Source: Pseudomonas agarici
GTDB lineage: Bacteria; Pseudomonadota; Gammaproteobacteria; Pseudomonadales; Pseudomonadaceae
Assembly (NCBI RefSeq): GCF_900109755.1
Contig: NZ_FOAR01000007.1
Location: 1 to 64,000 of the forward strand
DNA: 64,000 nucleotides
Direction: 5' to 3'
The position numbers were made by a program, and so were the translations under genes. This document shows positions 44,725 through 55,328 of this stretch, piece after piece. The notes under the pieces are model-generated. The model saw only the letters and a list, made by a program, of their open reading frames with translations, was not told where the DNA came from and did no database searches. Each line of letters opens with the position of its first letter. Position 1 is the first letter of the stretch.

Positions 44725-45615
44725 TTATGCCGATAAGGCTGGCAAATCCGTCTGTTCATCCAATAAAGCCATAAAGGCCCGCGCGGCGTTCGACAACGTC
44801 CGTTCAGTGTGCAAGATATAGCCTAGCTGGCGACTCAGTTGTATGCCCGGTAAAGGTATGCGTACCACCTGATCGTCGAGCATGGTGCGCGGTAGTACGC
44901 TCCAGGCCAGGCCGATGGAAACCATCATCTTGATGGTTTCCAGGTAGTTGGTGCTCATGGCGATATTCGGTGTAAGACCCTGACCCTCGAACAGACGCTG
45001 GACGATATGGTGGGTAAAGGTGTTGCCGCCGGGGAAAACTGCCGGTTGGTGGGCAATGTCCCTGAGGCTGACCGTGCCGTTTCTGGCCAACGGGTGCTCG
45101 GGGGCGACGACAAAATCCAGGGGGTCGTCCCAGACCGGCACCGCGCGGACCAGATGATGCGGTTCGGGTGCCAGGGTGATGACCGCCAGCTCGGCGCGCC
45201 CATGGAGGATTTCCTCATAGGCCACCTCCGAGTCGAGGAACTGAATATCCAGCGCCACCTGGGGATACCGGCGGGTGAAGGCTCGCAGCAGCGGGGGAAG
45301 GCGATGCAGGCCCAAATGATGGCTTGTGGCTAGTGTCAGGCGTCCGCTGACTTCGCCGTTGAGGTTGGTCAGCGCTCGGCGGGTGTCATCCAGTACATTG
45401 AGGATTTGGTAGGCACGGGGCAGTAGCGCCTGGCCGGCTTCGGTCAGGCCCACCTCGCGGCCCAGCCGGTCGAACAGGCGCACCTTGAGTTGCTGCTCCA
45501 GCACCGCAATTCGTTTGCTGATGGCCGGCTGGGTCAGGTGCAGGCGTTCGCCGGCACCGGAGAAGGTGCCCGTCTCGGCAATGGCGATAAAGGCGTTGAG
45601 GTTGGCCAGGTCCAT
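44725..45615 (-). CDS. LysR family regulator divergent from leuC
   Basis: This 296-residue protein has the LysR helix-turn-helix (about 1-60: NAFIAIAETGTFSGAGERLH, LTQPAISKRIAVLE) and substrate-binding domain. It is divergent from leuCDB across about 150 bases, a placement also seen in other Pseudomonas. Control of leuC by this regulator, possibly with a leucine-pathway intermediate as ligand, is a reasonable inference. The shared intergenic region is A/T-rich near the LysR start. Confidence 0.87.
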   Translation of the reverse strand: MDLANLNAFIAIAETGTFSGAGERLHLTQPAISKRIAVLEQQLKVRLFDRLGREVGLTEAGQALLPRAYQILNVLDDTRRALTNLNGEVSGRLTLATSHHLGLHRLPPLLRAFTRRYPQVALDIQFLDSEVAYEEILHGRAELAVITLAPEPHHLVRAVPVWDDPLDFVVAPEHPLARNGTVSLRDIAHQPAVFPGGNTFTHHIVQRLFEGQGLTPNIAMSTNYLETIKMMVSIGLAWSVLPRTMLDDQVVRIPLPGIQLSRQLGYILHTERTLSNAARAFMALLDEQTDLPALSA

Positions 45616-45767
45616 GATGGTATTCCGTTAGGCTATCCAAAGCATAAAAATTATGAATTTGAGTTATTCACTCTAACGCCCTAGGATCGACCTCACAAGC
45701 CAAAGGGTTATTGAGAACAGTGATCAATAGACCGGGGCATAGAAACACGCTGATGAGGAAACGTCTG

Positions 45768-47186
45768 ATGGCCGGCAAAACGCTTTACGATAAGCTTTGG
45801 GATTCCCATGAAGTGAAACGGCGCGACGATGGGTCGTCGCTGATCTATATCGACCGTCACATCATCCACGAAGTGACCTCGCCGCAAGCGTTCGAAGGTC
45901 TCAAGCTGGCCGGGCGCAAGCCTTGGCGGGTCGACTCGATCATTGCCACCCCCGACCACAACGTGCCGACCACCCCTGAACGCAAAGGCGGTATCACGGC
46001 GATCGCCGACCAGGTGTCGCGCCTGCAGGTCCAGACCCTCGACGATTATTGCGATGAATATGGCATCACCGAATTCAAGATGAATGACGTGCGCCAGGGC
46101 ATCGTGCACGTCATCGGCCCGGAGCAGGGCGCGACCTTGCCGGGCATGACCGTTGTCTGTGGTGACTCCCATACCTCGACCCACGGCGCCTTCGGCGCCT
46201 TGGCCCACGGTATCGGCACTTCCGAGGTCGAGCATGTGTTCGCCACCCAGTGCCTGGTGGCGAAGAAAATGAAGAACATGCTGGTGCGCGTTGAGGGCCA
46301 GTTGCCGTTTGGCGTGACCGCCAAGGACATCGTCCTCGCTGTGATCGGCAAGATCGGCACCGCCGGCGGTAACGGCCACGCCATCGAGTTCGCCGGCAGT
46401 GCGATCCGCGAGTTGTCCATCGAAGGCCGTATGACCATCTGCAACATGTCCATTGAAGCCGGTGCTCGCGTGGGCTTGGTGGCCGCCGATGAAAAGACCG
46501 TGGCCTACGTCAAGGGTCGCCCGTTCGCACCGAAAGGCGCCGAGTGGGACCTGGCTGTTGAAGCCTGGAAAGACCTGGTGTCCGACGCCGATGCGGTGTT
46601 CGACACGGTGGTCGAGCTCGACGCCACGCAGATCAAGCCGCAAGTCAGTTGGGGCACTTCGCCGGAAATGGTCCTGGCGGTTGATCAGCACGTGCCGGAC
46701 CCGGCCAAGGAAACCGACCTGGTCAAGCGCGGCTCCATCGAGCGGGCGCTCAAATACATGGGCCTGCAGGCCAACCAGGCGATCACCGATATCCAGCTCG
46801 ATCGCGTGTTCATCGGTTCTTGCACCAACTCGCGTATCGAAGACTTGCGTGCGGCGGCGGCGATCGCCAAGGGGCGCAAGGTGGCTTCGACCATCAAGCA
46901 GGCCATTGTGGTGCCGGGTTCGGGCCTGGTGAAGGCCCAGGCGGAAGCGGAAGGCCTGGACAAGATTTTCCTCGAGGCCGGTTTCGAGTGGCGTGAACCG
47001 GGCTGCTCCATGTGCCTGGCGATGAACCCCGACCGCCTGGAAAGCGGCGAGCACTGCGCATCGACCTCCAACCGCAACTTCGAAGGGCGCCAGGGCGCTG
47101 GCGGGCGTACCCACCTCGTCAGTCCCGCCATGGCGGCGGCGGCTGCCGTCAACGGTCGTTTTATCGACGTTCGCGAATTGATCTGA
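45768..47186 (+). CDS. leuC: 3-isopropylmalate dehydratase large subunit
   Basis: This 472-residue aconitase-family subunit isomerises 2- to 3-isopropylmalate in leucine synthesis, with Leu[20 protein letters not shown] and [17 protein letters not shown], then [10 protein letters not shown], supply the three Cys ligands of the [4Fe-4S] cluster. ATG at 45768 gives the canonical [14 protein letters not shown] start. leuD follows 10 bases later. leuA is not in the window. Confidence 0.96.
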   Translation: MAGKTLYDKLWDSHEVKRRDDGSSLIYIDRHIIHEVTSPQAFEGLKLAGRKPWRVDSIIATPDHNVPTTPERKGGITAIADQVSRLQVQTLDDYCDEYGITEFKMNDVRQGIVHVIGPEQGATLPGMTVVCGDSHTSTHGAFGALAHGIGTSEVEHVFATQCLVAKKMKNMLVRVEGQLPFGVTAKDIVLAVIGKIGTAGGNGHAIEFAGSAIRELSIEGRMTICNMSIEAGARVGLVAADEKTVAYVKGRPFAPKGAEWDLAVEAWKDLVSDADAVFDTVVELDATQIKPQVSWGTSPEMVLAVDQHVPDPAKETDLVKRGSIERALKYMGLQANQAITDIQLDRVFIGSCTNSRIEDLRAAAAIAKGRKVASTIKQAIVVPGSGLVKAQAEAEGLDKIFLEAGFEWREPGCSMCLAMNPDRLESGEHCASTSNRNFEGRQGAGGRTHLVSPAMAAAAAVNGRFIDVRELI

Positions 47187-47196
47187 GGAAAACCCC

Positions 47197-47841
47197 ATGA
47201 AAGCCTTTACCCAGCACAGCGGTCTCGTCGCCCCATTGGACCGTGCCAACGTCGATACCGACCAGATCATTCCCAAGCAGTTTCTCAAGTCGATCAAGCG
47301 CACCGGCTTTGGTCCGAACCTGTTCGACGAGTGGCGCTACCTGGATGTCGGCTACGCCTACCAGGACAATTCCAAGCGTCCCTTGAACAAGGACTTCGTG
47401 CTCAACGCCGAGCGTTACCAGGGGGCCAGTGTCCTGCTGGCGCGGGAAAACTTCGGTTGCGGTTCCAGTCGCGAGCATGCGCCGTGGGCTTTGGATGAGT
47501 ACGGTTTTCGCAGCATCATCGCGCCGAGCTATGCCGATATATTCTTCAACAACAGCTTCAAGAATGGCCTGTTGCCAATCATTCTCGATGAAAGCGAAGT
47601 CGATGAACTGTTCCAGCAGGTCGAAGCGACCCCAGGCTACCAGTTGACGATCGATCTCGCCGCTCAGACCGTGACCCGTCCGGACGGTAAGGTCTATCGT
47701 TTCGAAGTCGATGCGTTTCGCAAGCACTGCTTGCTCAACGGCCTGGACGATATCGGCCTGACCTTGACCGACGGCGACGCGATCGCGGCCTTTGAGGCCA
47801 AGCATCGGGCCAGCCAACCGTGGTTGTTTCGTGACGCTTGA
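47197..47841 (+). CDS. leuD: 3-isopropylmalate dehydratase small subunit
   Basis: This 214-residue swivel-domain partner of LeuC contains [36 protein letters not shown] and [20 protein letters not shown], all hallmarks. GAGGAAAACCCC precedes the ATG. leuB starts 166 bases later, without the methyltransferase gene often found in that position in Pseudomonas. Confidence 0.96.
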   Translation: MKAFTQHSGLVAPLDRANVDTDQIIPKQFLKSIKRTGFGPNLFDEWRYLDVGYAYQDNSKRPLNKDFVLNAERYQGASVLLARENFGCGSSREHAPWALDEYGFRSIIAPSYADIFFNNSFKNGLLPIILDESEVDELFQQVEATPGYQLTIDLAAQTVTRPDGKVYRFEVDAFRKHCLLNGLDDIGLTLTDGDAIAAFEAKHRASQPWLFRDA

Positions 47842-48007
47842 GTTGCTGCAGTGGCCTCCACGCTCACGCAGGTTGTCGAGCAAAAAAAGCCCTTCGGTGA
47901 ACAGGTCGCCCGCACATGCGTCAGGCGCACTGCCGTGGGCCGAGCACTAGATTTTTTCCAGGTTGTGCCGTGATCACGGGCGCACCGACAGATAACATGA
48001 GGAAAAC

Positions 48008-49090
48008 ATGAGCAAGCAGATTCTGATTCTCCCGGGTGACGGTATTGGCCCGGAAATCATGGCCGAAGCGGTCAAGGTGCTGGAGCTGGCCAACGAGAAG
48101 TACGGTCTGGGTTTCGAGTTAAGCCACGATGTGATCGGCGGTGCCGCCATCGACAAACATGGCGTGCCCTTGGCCGATGAAACCCTGGACCGCGCCCGTG
48201 CCGCCGATGCGGTGTTGCTCGGTGCCGTGGGTGGACCGAAGTGGGACAAGATCGAACGGGATATCCGTCCCGAGCGCGGCCTGCTGAAGATCCGGGCGCA
48301 ACTGGGCCTGTTTGGCAATTTGCGTCCGGCGATCCTCTACCCGCAATTGGCCGATGCATCGAGCCTGAAGGCAGAAATCGTCTCGGGCCTGGATATCCTG
48401 ATCGTCCGCGAACTGACCGGCGGCATCTACTTCGGCGCCCCACGCGGCAGCCAGACGCTGGCAAACGGCGAGCGCCAGGCCTACGACACCCTGCCGTACA
48501 GCGAAAGCGAAATCCGTCGCATCGCCCGTGTCGGCTTCGACATGGCTCGCGTGCGCGGCAAGAAGCTCTGCTCGGTGGACAAGGCCAACGTTCTGGCCTC
48601 CAGCCAGCTATGGCGCGAAGTGGTCGAGGAGGTCGCCAAGGACTACCCGGACATCGAGCTGAGCCACATGTACGTCGACAACGCCGCGATGCAACTGGTG
48701 CGCGCGCCCAAGCAGTTCGACGTGATTGTCACCGACAACCTGTTCGGCGACATTCTTTCCGACGAAGCGTCGATGCTCACCGGCTCCATCGGCATGTTGC
48801 CGTCGGCCTCGCTGGATGCCAACAACAAGGGCATGTACGAGCCTTGCCACGGTTCGGCTCCGGACATCGCCGGGCAGGGCATCGCCAACCCGTTGGCGAC
48901 CATCCTGTCGGTGTCGATGATGCTGCGCTACAGCTTCAATCTGCACGACGCCGCATCTGCCATCGAGCAGGCTGTGAGCCGGGTGCTGGACCAGGGCCTG
49001 CGGACCGGCGACATCTGGTCGACCGGCTGCAGCAAAGTCGGAACGCGGGAAATGGGCGACGCAGTAGTCGCCGCGCTGCGGAATCTGTAA
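48008..49090 (+). CDS. leuB: 3-isopropylmalate dehydrogenase
   Basis: This 360-residue NAD+-dependent decarboxylating dehydrogenase makes 2-oxoisocaproate. [54 protein letters not shown] and the later [20 protein letters not shown] contain the substrate- and metal-binding residues. GAGGAAAAC precedes the ATG. It is co-directional with leuCD and asd. Confidence 0.96.
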   Translation: MSKQILILPGDGIGPEIMAEAVKVLELANEKYGLGFELSHDVIGGAAIDKHGVPLADETLDRARAADAVLLGAVGGPKWDKIERDIRPERGLLKIRAQLGLFGNLRPAILYPQLADASSLKAEIVSGLDILIVRELTGGIYFGAPRGSQTLANGERQAYDTLPYSESEIRRIARVGFDMARVRGKKLCSVDKANVLASSQLWREVVEEVAKDYPDIELSHMYVDNAAMQLVRAPKQFDVIVTDNLFGDILSDEASMLTGSIGMLPSASLDANNKGMYEPCHGSAPDIAGQGIANPLATILSVSMMLRYSFNLHDAASAIEQAVSRVLDQGLRTGDIWSTGCSKVGTREMGDAVVAALRNL

Positions 49091-49158
49091 TCTCTCGGGC
49101 CCGCCGTTTCTTTCATCCCTGGAAGCGGTGACCCACTTTTGTAAAAGGTGTAGTTGCG

Positions 49159-50271
49159 ATGAAACGTGTAGGTCTGATCGGTTGGCGCGGTATGGTCGGT
49201 TCCGTGCTCATGCAGCGGATGCTGGAAGAGCAGGACTTCGATCTTATTGAGCCGGTGTTTTTCACCACTTCCAATGTCGGTGGCCAAGGTCCGTCCGTGG
49301 GCAAGGATATTGCCCCGCTGAAGGATGCCTACAGCATTGAAGAGCTGAAAACCCTCGACGTGATTCTGACCTGCCAGGGTGGCGACTACACCAGCGAGGT
49401 TTTCCCCAAGCTGCGCGAGGCCGGCTGGCAGGGTTATTGGATCGATGCCGCCTCTAGCCTGCGCATGCAGGATGACGCGGTCATCATCCTCGACCCGGTG
49501 AACCGCAAGGTCATCGACCAGCAACTGGATGCCGGAACCAAGAACTACATCGGCGGCAATTGCACCGTCAGCCTGATGCTGATGGGCTTGGGCGGCCTGT
49601 TCGAAGCCGGCCTGGTGGAGTGGATGAGCGCCATGACCTATCAGGCGGCGTCCGGTGCCGGCGCGCAGAACATGCGTGAGCTGATCAAGCAGATGGGCGC
49701 CACCCACGCCGCCGTTGCCGAGCAACTGGCCGATCCGGCCAGCGCCATCCTCGACATCGACCGCCGTGTGGCCGAAGCCATGCGCGGCGACGCCTACCCG
49801 ACCGAAAACTTCGGGGTGCCATTGGCCGGTAGCCTGATTCCGTGGATCGACAAGGAGCTGCCGAACGGCCAGAGCCGCGAAGAATGGAAGGCCCAGGCCG
49901 AAACCAACAAGATCCTCGGTCGCTTCAAGAGTCCGATCCCGGTGGACGGCATCTGCGTGCGCATCGGCGCCATGCGTTGCCATAGCCAGGCGCTGACCAT
50001 CAAGCTCAACAAGGATGTGCCGATCGCCGATATCGAGGGGCTGATCAGCCAGCACAACCCATGGGTCAAGCTGGTGCCGAACCAGCGTGATATCAGCATG
50101 CAGGAGCTGAGTCCGACCAAAGTCACCGGCACCCTGAATATCCCGGTGGGGCGTCTGCGCAAGCTGAACATGGGCTCGCAGTTCCTCGGTGCGTTCACGG
50201 TGGGTGACCAGTTGCTGTGGGGCGCGGCCGAGCCGCTGCGGCGCATGTTGCGGATCCTGCTGGAGCGTTGA
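49159..50271 (+). CDS. asd: Aspartate-semialdehyde dehydrogenase
   Basis: This 370-residue enzyme makes aspartate semialdehyde for lysine, methionine, threonine and diaminopimelate. [19 protein letters not shown] is the NADP site. [15 protein letters not shown] holds the catalytic Cys, and [16 protein letters not shown] and [16 protein letters not shown] complete the active site. The family branch is the gamma-proteobacterial form. A strong terminator follows, separating it from the usg paralogue. Confidence 0.96.
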   Translation: MKRVGLIGWRGMVGSVLMQRMLEEQDFDLIEPVFFTTSNVGGQGPSVGKDIAPLKDAYSIEELKTLDVILTCQGGDYTSEVFPKLREAGWQGYWIDAASSLRMQDDAVIILDPVNRKVIDQQLDAGTKNYIGGNCTVSLMLMGLGGLFEAGLVEWMSAMTYQAASGAGAQNMRELIKQMGATHAAVAEQLADPASAILDIDRRVAEAMRGDAYPTENFGVPLAGSLIPWIDKELPNGQSREEWKAQAETNKILGRFKSPIPVDGICVRIGAMRCHSQALTIKLNKDVPIADIEGLISQHNPWVKLVPNQRDISMQELSPTKVTGTLNIPVGRLRKLNMGSQFLGAFTVGDQLLWGAAEPLRRMLRILLER

Positions 50272-50286
50272 TACGCCGAAGGATCG

Positions 50287-50322
50287 AAAAAACCGCGCCT
50301 CGTCAGGGTCGCGGTTTTTTTT
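50287..50322 (+). terminator. Intrinsic terminator after asd
   Basis: AAAAAACCGCG (50287-50297) pairs with CGCGGTTTTTT (50310-50320) followed by more T. The loop is 12 bases. The stem flanks make it bidirectional in principle. Confidence 0.85.
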
Positions 50323-50535
50323 GGGTTTCGGCCAGCGCAATGCTACTTTTTTGTCGTCAGTGGCTTGTTTGTGGCTGGTGGGCTTGCCGGCCCTAAGCTC
50401 GCAGACCCCGGTGTGTCAGTCGCTCCGACAAGCCGGCTCGCCACCATCACCGTGTGAGGCCTGCGGGCACTCAATTGCCTGTCCGCGCCGTCACGGGTAA
50501 AGTGCCGCTCCCCCGCGTTGCCAGAGATCAAACCC

Positions 50536-51537
50536 ATGAGACAGTCCTTTGATATTGCCGTGATCGGCGCCACCGGCTCGGTGGGCGAGACCTTGGTGCA
50601 GATTCTCGAAGAGCGCGACTTTCCTGTGGCTGACTTGCATGTGCTGGCCAGCAGCGAGTCCGCCGGTCACTCGGTGCCATTTCGCGGCAAGAACGTGCGT
50701 GTTCGTGAGGTCGATGAGTTCGATTTCGCCAAGGCCCAGTTGGTGTTTTTCGCTGCCGGTCCGGCGGTAACCCTCAGTTTTGCCCCGCGTGCCGCCATGG
50801 CCGGTTGCACGGTTATCGATCTGTCCGGCGCCTTGCTCGCGCCTCAGGTGGTGCCGGAGGCCAATGCCCAAGTGTTGGCCACGCTGAAAAAGCCAGTGCA
50901 GGTGTGCAGTCCGAGCGCAGCGGCCACCTCCCTGGCCGTGGTGTTGGCACCGCTCAAGGGCCTGCTCGATCTCCAGCGCGTGACCTTGACCGCTTGCCTG
51001 GCGGTGTCCAGCCAGGGCCGCGAAGCCGTCGGCGAACTGGCCCGGCAGACTGCTGAGCTGTTGAATGTGCGCCCGCTGGAGCCGCGCTTCTTCGATCGGC
51101 AGGTGGCGTTCAACCTGTTGGCCCAGGTCGGCAAGCCGGATAGCGAGGGGCATGTTGCCCTGGAAAAACGCCTGGTCAGCGAGTTGCGTGAACTGCTCGC
51201 AACACCTTTACTAAAAATTTCAGTCACTTGCGTTCAAGCCCCGGTGTTTTTTGGCGATAGCTATAGTGTGTCTCTGCAAGCGGCGGCTGATGTCGATCTG
51301 CAAGCGGTGAACGCCGCGCTGGAAGCCGCGGACGGCATCGAACTGGTGGACGCCGGTGATTATCCGACCGCCGTCGGTGACGCCGTGGGCCAGGATGTGG
51401 TCTATGTGGGGCGGGTTCGTCACGGTGTTGATGATCTGTCGGAATTGAATCTGTGGCTGACATCGGACAATGTCCGCAAAGGTGCCGCGCTAAACGCTGT
51501 GCAATTGGCCGAATTGTTGATAAAAGACCCGCTGTAA
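50536..51537 (+). CDS. usg: Asd-like paralogue (usg-1 type) without the usual catalytic Cys
   Basis: This 333-residue protein has the Asd fold: NAD-binding VIGATGSVGETLVQILEER, then FFAAGPAVTLSFAPRAA and the C-terminal WLTSDNVRKGAALNAVQLAE. By eye, the segment that in Asd holds the catalytic Cys reads VCSPSAAATSLAVVLAPL, where the aligned position is Ser, so dehydrogenase activity is doubtful. The start is ATG at 50536; a TTG 18 bases upstream is the alternative. The position between asd and fimV is conserved in Pseudomonas. Its function is unknown. Confidence 0.85.
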   Translation: MRQSFDIAVIGATGSVGETLVQILEERDFPVADLHVLASSESAGHSVPFRGKNVRVREVDEFDFAKAQLVFFAAGPAVTLSFAPRAAMAGCTVIDLSGALLAPQVVPEANAQVLATLKKPVQVCSPSAAATSLAVVLAPLKGLLDLQRVTLTACLAVSSQGREAVGELARQTAELLNVRPLEPRFFDRQVAFNLLAQVGKPDSEGHVALEKRLVSELRELLATPLLKISVTCVQAPVFFGDSYSVSLQAAADVDLQAVNAALEAADGIELVDAGDYPTAVGDAVGQDVVYVGRVRHGVDDLSELNLWLTSDNVRKGAALNAVQLAELLIKDPL

Positions 51538-51742
51538 AAGATACTTGGCGACAATTTGCAGAATGATTCGAGCCTGACGCTATGCTCAGGCTGGTTGCTG
51601 AAGGTGAGCTGCCCTCGGGCACTTGCAGCGGTATCGGCTAAAACAGGGTGTTGCGGTGGTTTTTCAGGGCCGCACGCCATGCCGCAAGGCAGCTACACCA
51701 CCTTCTCGCTGGCCGAGGAATGCACTAACAAAGGAAGAGGCT

Positions 51743-54265
51743 ATGGTTCAAGTTCGCAAACTGGTGTTAGCAATAGCGGCCGCTTCGGCGCTGTCCTCCG
51801 GTATGGCGCATGCGCTTGGGCTGGGGGAAATGACCCTCAAGTCGACCCTGAACCAGCCGTTGCTGGTGGAAATCGAATTGCAAGATGTCGGTGGCCTCAG
51901 CGCTTCCGATATCGTTCCCAGCCTGGCTTCTCCCCAGGCGTTCAGCGACGCTGGCGTCAACCGCCAGGACTTCCTGAACGACCTGACTTTCACCCCGGTG
52001 CTGAACCCCGCCGGGCGCAGCGTGGTGCGTGTCACTTCGAGCAAACCGTTGTCTGAAGCCTATGTGCGGTTTTTGGTCCAGGTGCAGTGGCCCAGTGGCC
52101 GGCTGATGCGTGATTACAGCGTACTGCTCGATCCGTCGAAGTATGCCCCGGCGGGCGATGCCGGCCAGTCGGCGCCCGTTGTCGCACCCAGCGCGCCAGT
52201 CACCGCGCCGACCCAGGTCAAGCAATACACCACCGGTCCCAAGGATACCCTCTGGGAAATTGCCGCCCAGGAGCGCAATGGCGCTTCCGTGCAGCAGACC
52301 ATGCTGGCTATCCAGGCATTGAACCCGGATGCCTTTATCGATGGCAACATCAACCGCATGAAAACCGGCCAGGTGCTGCGCCTGCCGGATCCGGTGCAAA
52401 GCACCCGCCTGGCGCCCTCCAAGGCGATTGCCGAGGTGGCCGCGCAGAATGCCGCGTGGCGCCAGGGGCGTCGTTCTTCCCATACCGGCAAACAGCAAGT
52501 GGATGCCAGCCGACGCCAGGGCGGTGAAGCGGCACCAGCCCCCGGCGCCGACAAGGATAACCTGAGCCTGGTCTCGGCCGAGAGCGCCAAGAAGGGCGGC
52601 AAGGGCGCGGCTGGCGACAGCAAGGCCTTGAGCGACAAATTGGCGGTGACGCAGGAAAGCCTCGATGCTGCCCGTCGCGACAATGCCGAGCTGAAAAGCC
52701 GTATGGACGACCTGCAGAGCCAGTTGGACAAACTGCAGCGACTGATCCAACTCAAGAACGATCAACTGGCCAAGTTGCAAGCGCAAGGTACGGACGTCGC
52801 ACCCGCCGCCGGCCAGCCGGCAATGCCGGCCGAACTGGTGGCCAAGCCGCAAGTGGCGCCTGCGCCAAGCGAGCCGAGCAAGCCGGTTCAGGCCGACGTT
52901 GCGCCCGGCAAAGAGCGCAAGCTCGACGACTTGCTGTCCAGCCCGATTCTGCTGGGCTTGATCGCCGGTTCCGTGGTGCTGGTGTTGTTGTTGCTCATGC
53001 TGCTGCTGATCCGTCGTCGCAAGGCTCAGCAGGAAGCCGAAAAGCACCAGCGCATGGCGCGGGCGCTGTCTGAAGAAAGTGACTTCGCGGCAGACCTGTC
53101 TCTACCGCAAAGCAGTTTCGAGGGCCTGGAGGTGCCTGCGCCCAGCGTAAAGCTGACGCCGGCCCAAGCGCCGGCTCCCATCGCTGAGCGCCCAACCGAT
53201 GTGTTGGGGCAGGCAGCGCTGCATATCGAGCGCGGCCACCTGAACCAGGCCGCCGATCTATTGGAAGAAGCGGTCAAGCTCGAGCCGCGGCGTAGCGATC
53301 TGCGGCTGAAACTCATGGAGGTTTATGGTCGCCAGGGTGATCGTGACGGCTTTGTCGTCCAAGAACGACAGCTGATCGCCAATGGCGATAACCATGCCCA
53401 GGTCGAGCAGCTCAAGAGTCGCTTTCCCGGCATGATCGCCACGGCGGCGGTCGCCGGTCTTGGCGCGGCGGCCGTCGCGGCCGAGCTGGACGAACAGTTT
53501 GTCCAGGCACTGTTGCAGGATGAGCCGCCAGCCGCGGTTGCGACGCCGGAACCCGTGGTTGCGCAGGCGCCTGCGACAGCGCCAGTGGTGGAGGGGTTCG
53601 ACAGCGACTTCGACCTCAGTCTGGATGACCTGGAGGCAGCTTCGCCTTCGGTGGTTTCGGCTCCGGTCGCCGATCTGGGCCTGGATGACCTGCAACTCGA
53701 CGACGACCTGAGCTTCGAATCGGTGCTGGGGCAACAGACTAAAGCCTCGGCGAGCTCCGACGACCTGTTGGACTTCGATCTGGATCTGGGGGGTAACGAG
53801 CCGGCCCCAATCGAGGCGCACGAGGACTTTCTGCTGGGCTTGACCGACGATCCCCTGGCGCCACAGGGCGCACTACCGGCTCTCGATGCGCTGGATGAGT
53901 TAGGGCTGGCGGACGATTTCGACCTGTCGTTGGCCGACGAATCGGCGGTTGATACCGGGTCGAATGCTTTCACCGACGAGCTCGATGATGTCAATGCCGA
54001 GCTGGAGCGTCTGTCTCAAGGGTTGGAGCAGCCATCGCCGGTGGCACCGACCTCGACCGTCGATAAGGCGGCCCTGGGGAATGACGAACCGGAGTTCGAC
54101 TTCCTCTCGGGAGCCGACGAGGCGGCGACCAAGCTCGATTTGGCCCAGGCCTATATCGACATGGACGACAAGGATGGCGCACGGGATATTCTCGCTGAAG
54201 TCCTGAGTGAAGGCAGCGAAGTGCAAAAAAACCAAGCCAGGGAAATGCTCAATCGTCTGACATAA
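51743..54265 (+). CDS. fimV: FimV family polar peptidoglycan-binding protein
   Basis: This 840-residue inner-membrane protein has a signal peptide ending SGMAHA (about 1-24). An N-terminal FimV domain (about 25-130) is followed by a periplasmic LysM motif (about 155-215, TTGPKDTLWEIAAQERNGAS). A coiled coil spans about 310-350, and a membrane segment at about 403-424 (ILLGLIAGSVVLVLLLLMLL) is followed by RRRK. The acidic cytoplasmic tail has a TPR-like C-terminal FimV_C motif (LDLAQAYIDMDDKDGARDIL). It positions type IV pili, chemosensory and cyclic-AMP components at the pole. ATG at 51743 gives the signal peptide. Confidence 0.93.
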   Translation: MVQVRKLVLAIAAASALSSGMAHALGLGEMTLKSTLNQPLLVEIELQDVGGLSASDIVPSLASPQAFSDAGVNRQDFLNDLTFTPVLNPAGRSVVRVTSSKPLSEAYVRFLVQVQWPSGRLMRDYSVLLDPSKYAPAGDAGQSAPVVAPSAPVTAPTQVKQYTTGPKDTLWEIAAQERNGASVQQTMLAIQALNPDAFIDGNINRMKTGQVLRLPDPVQSTRLAPSKAIAEVAAQNAAWRQGRRSSHTGKQQVDASRRQGGEAAPAPGADKDNLSLVSAESAKKGGKGAAGDSKALSDKLAVTQESLDAARRDNAELKSRMDDLQSQLDKLQRLIQLKNDQLAKLQAQGTDVAPAAGQPAMPAELVAKPQVAPAPSEPSKPVQADVAPGKERKLDDLLSSPILLGLIAGSVVLVLLLLMLLLIRRRKAQQEAEKHQRMARALSEESDFAADLSLPQSSFEGLEVPAPSVKLTPAQAPAPIAERPTDVLGQAALHIERGHLNQAADLLEEAVKLEPRRSDLRLKLMEVYGRQGDRDGFVVQERQLIANGDNHAQVEQLKSRFPGMIATAAVAGLGAAAVAAELDEQFVQALLQDEPPAAVATPEPVVAQAPATAPVVEGFDSDFDLSLDDLEAASPSVVSAPVADLGLDDLQLDDDLSFESVLGQQTKASASSDDLLDFDLDLGGNEPAPIEAHEDFLLGLTDDPLAPQGALPALDALDELGLADDFDLSLADESAVDTGSNAFTDELDDVNAELERLSQGLEQPSPVAPTSTVDKAALGNDEPEFDFLSGADEAATKLDLAQAYIDMDDKDGARDILAEVLSEGSEVQKNQAREMLNRLT

Positions 54266-54285
54266 GTTGATCTGCTGGCGCTAAA

Positions 54286-54315
54286 GACAACGGCGGCCTT
54301 CGGGCTGCCGTTGTC
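54286..54315 (+). terminator. Intrinsic terminator after fimV
   Basis: GACAACGGCGGCC (54286-54298) pairs with GGCTGCCGTTGTC (54303-54315) around TTCG, with one G-T pair, followed by GTTTG. Confidence 0.7.
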
Positions 54316-54368
54316 GTTTGATCGAACTAAAAAAGCGCTCGATGCATGGCGCCCGCGGGCGCGCGCTT

Positions 54369-54374
54369 TATAAT
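54369..54374 (+). promoter_or_regulatory. Consensus -10 box upstream of truA
   Basis: TATAAT (54369-54374) lies 71 bases upstream of the ATG used for truA and 41 bases before an alternative TTG start. I see no good -35 box, so an activator may be needed. Confidence 0.45.
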
Positions 54375-54439
54375 GCACGCCTTTGCGCAAATTATCAGGC
54401 TGTAAGTCCTTGGCAAATATAGATAACCCGGCTGTCGAA

Positions 54440-55264
54440 ATGGCGGCTGACGGCTTTTCCCGGATCGCCCTGGGTGTCGAATACAAAGGCTCGCGTTATC
54501 GCGGCTGGCAGCGTCAGGCCTGCGGTGTGCTCACGGTGCAGGAAACCCTGGAAAACGCCTTGTCGAAAGTGGCGGCTTCGCCAGTTTCCCTGATGTGTGC
54601 CGGGCGCACCGATGCCGGGGTACACGCTTGCGGGCAGGTGGTGCATTTCGACACACAGGCCGAGCGCTCGCTGAAGGCGTGGGTCATGGGCGCCAATATC
54701 AATCTGCCCCATGACATCAGCGTCAGTTGGGCCAAGGTTATGCCGGCACATTTCCATGCGCGCTTCAAGGCCATCGCTCGGCGTTATCGTTATGTGATCT
54801 ATAATGACTCGATCCGTCCGGCGCACCTCAATGAGGAAGTCACCTGGAATCACCGGCCACTGGATGAGCAGCGCATGGCCGAGGCGGCCCGCCATCTGGA
54901 GGGTATCCACGATTTCAGCGCGTTCCGGGCTGGGCAATGCCAGGCCAAGTCGCCGATCAAGGAAGTCCACCACCTGCGAGTGACCCGGCATGGCAAGATG
55001 ATTGTCATCGATATCCGTGCCGGTGCCTTCCTGCATCATATGGTGCGCAATATCGCCGGGGTGCTGATGACCATCGGTGCCGGCGAGCGACCGGTGGCGT
55101 GGGCGCGCGAGGTGTTGGAAAGCCGTATCCGCCGTACAGGCGGCGTAACGGCTCATCCGTTCGGTTTGTACCTGGTGCAGGTGGAATACCGGGAGGAGTT
55201 CGCTTTACCGCAGCGTTATATCGGGCCGCACTTCCTGACGGGATTCTCGGAACTTGCCGGCTGA
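54440..55264 (+). CDS. truA: tRNA pseudouridine(38-40) synthase
   Basis: This 274-residue enzyme modifies uridines 38-40 of the anticodon arm. [15 protein letters not shown] and [20 protein letters not shown], which holds the catalytic Asp, and [18 protein letters not shown] near the C-terminus identify it. The ATG at 54440 is used. The TTG at 54410 would add ten residues and is closer to the promoter, and neither has a strong ribosome site, so the start is uncertain. Confidence 0.93.
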   Translation: MAADGFSRIALGVEYKGSRYRGWQRQACGVLTVQETLENALSKVAASPVSLMCAGRTDAGVHACGQVVHFDTQAERSLKAWVMGANINLPHDISVSWAKVMPAHFHARFKAIARRYRYVIYNDSIRPAHLNEEVTWNHRPLDEQRMAEAARHLEGIHDFSAFRAGQCQAKSPIKEVHHLRVTRHGKMIVIDIRAGAFLHHMVRNIAGVLMTIGAGERPVAWAREVLESRIRRTGGVTAHPFGLYLVQVEYREEFALPQRYIGPHFLTGFSELAG

Positions 55265-55328
55265 CGCCTGGAAAAGCATTTGCTACCATCCGGAACTTTA
55301 CTCGAAAAACCCTAGGGGTTCTGCCGCC

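Noticed and set aside
45708-47303. 531-codon open frame on the minus strand
   Set aside because: It is antisense to leuC and leuD, both unmistakable.
50389-50453. Imperfect inverted repeat between asd and the usg gene
   Set aside because: Pairing is broken and the arms are far apart; it may be a decayed REP but I cannot support it.
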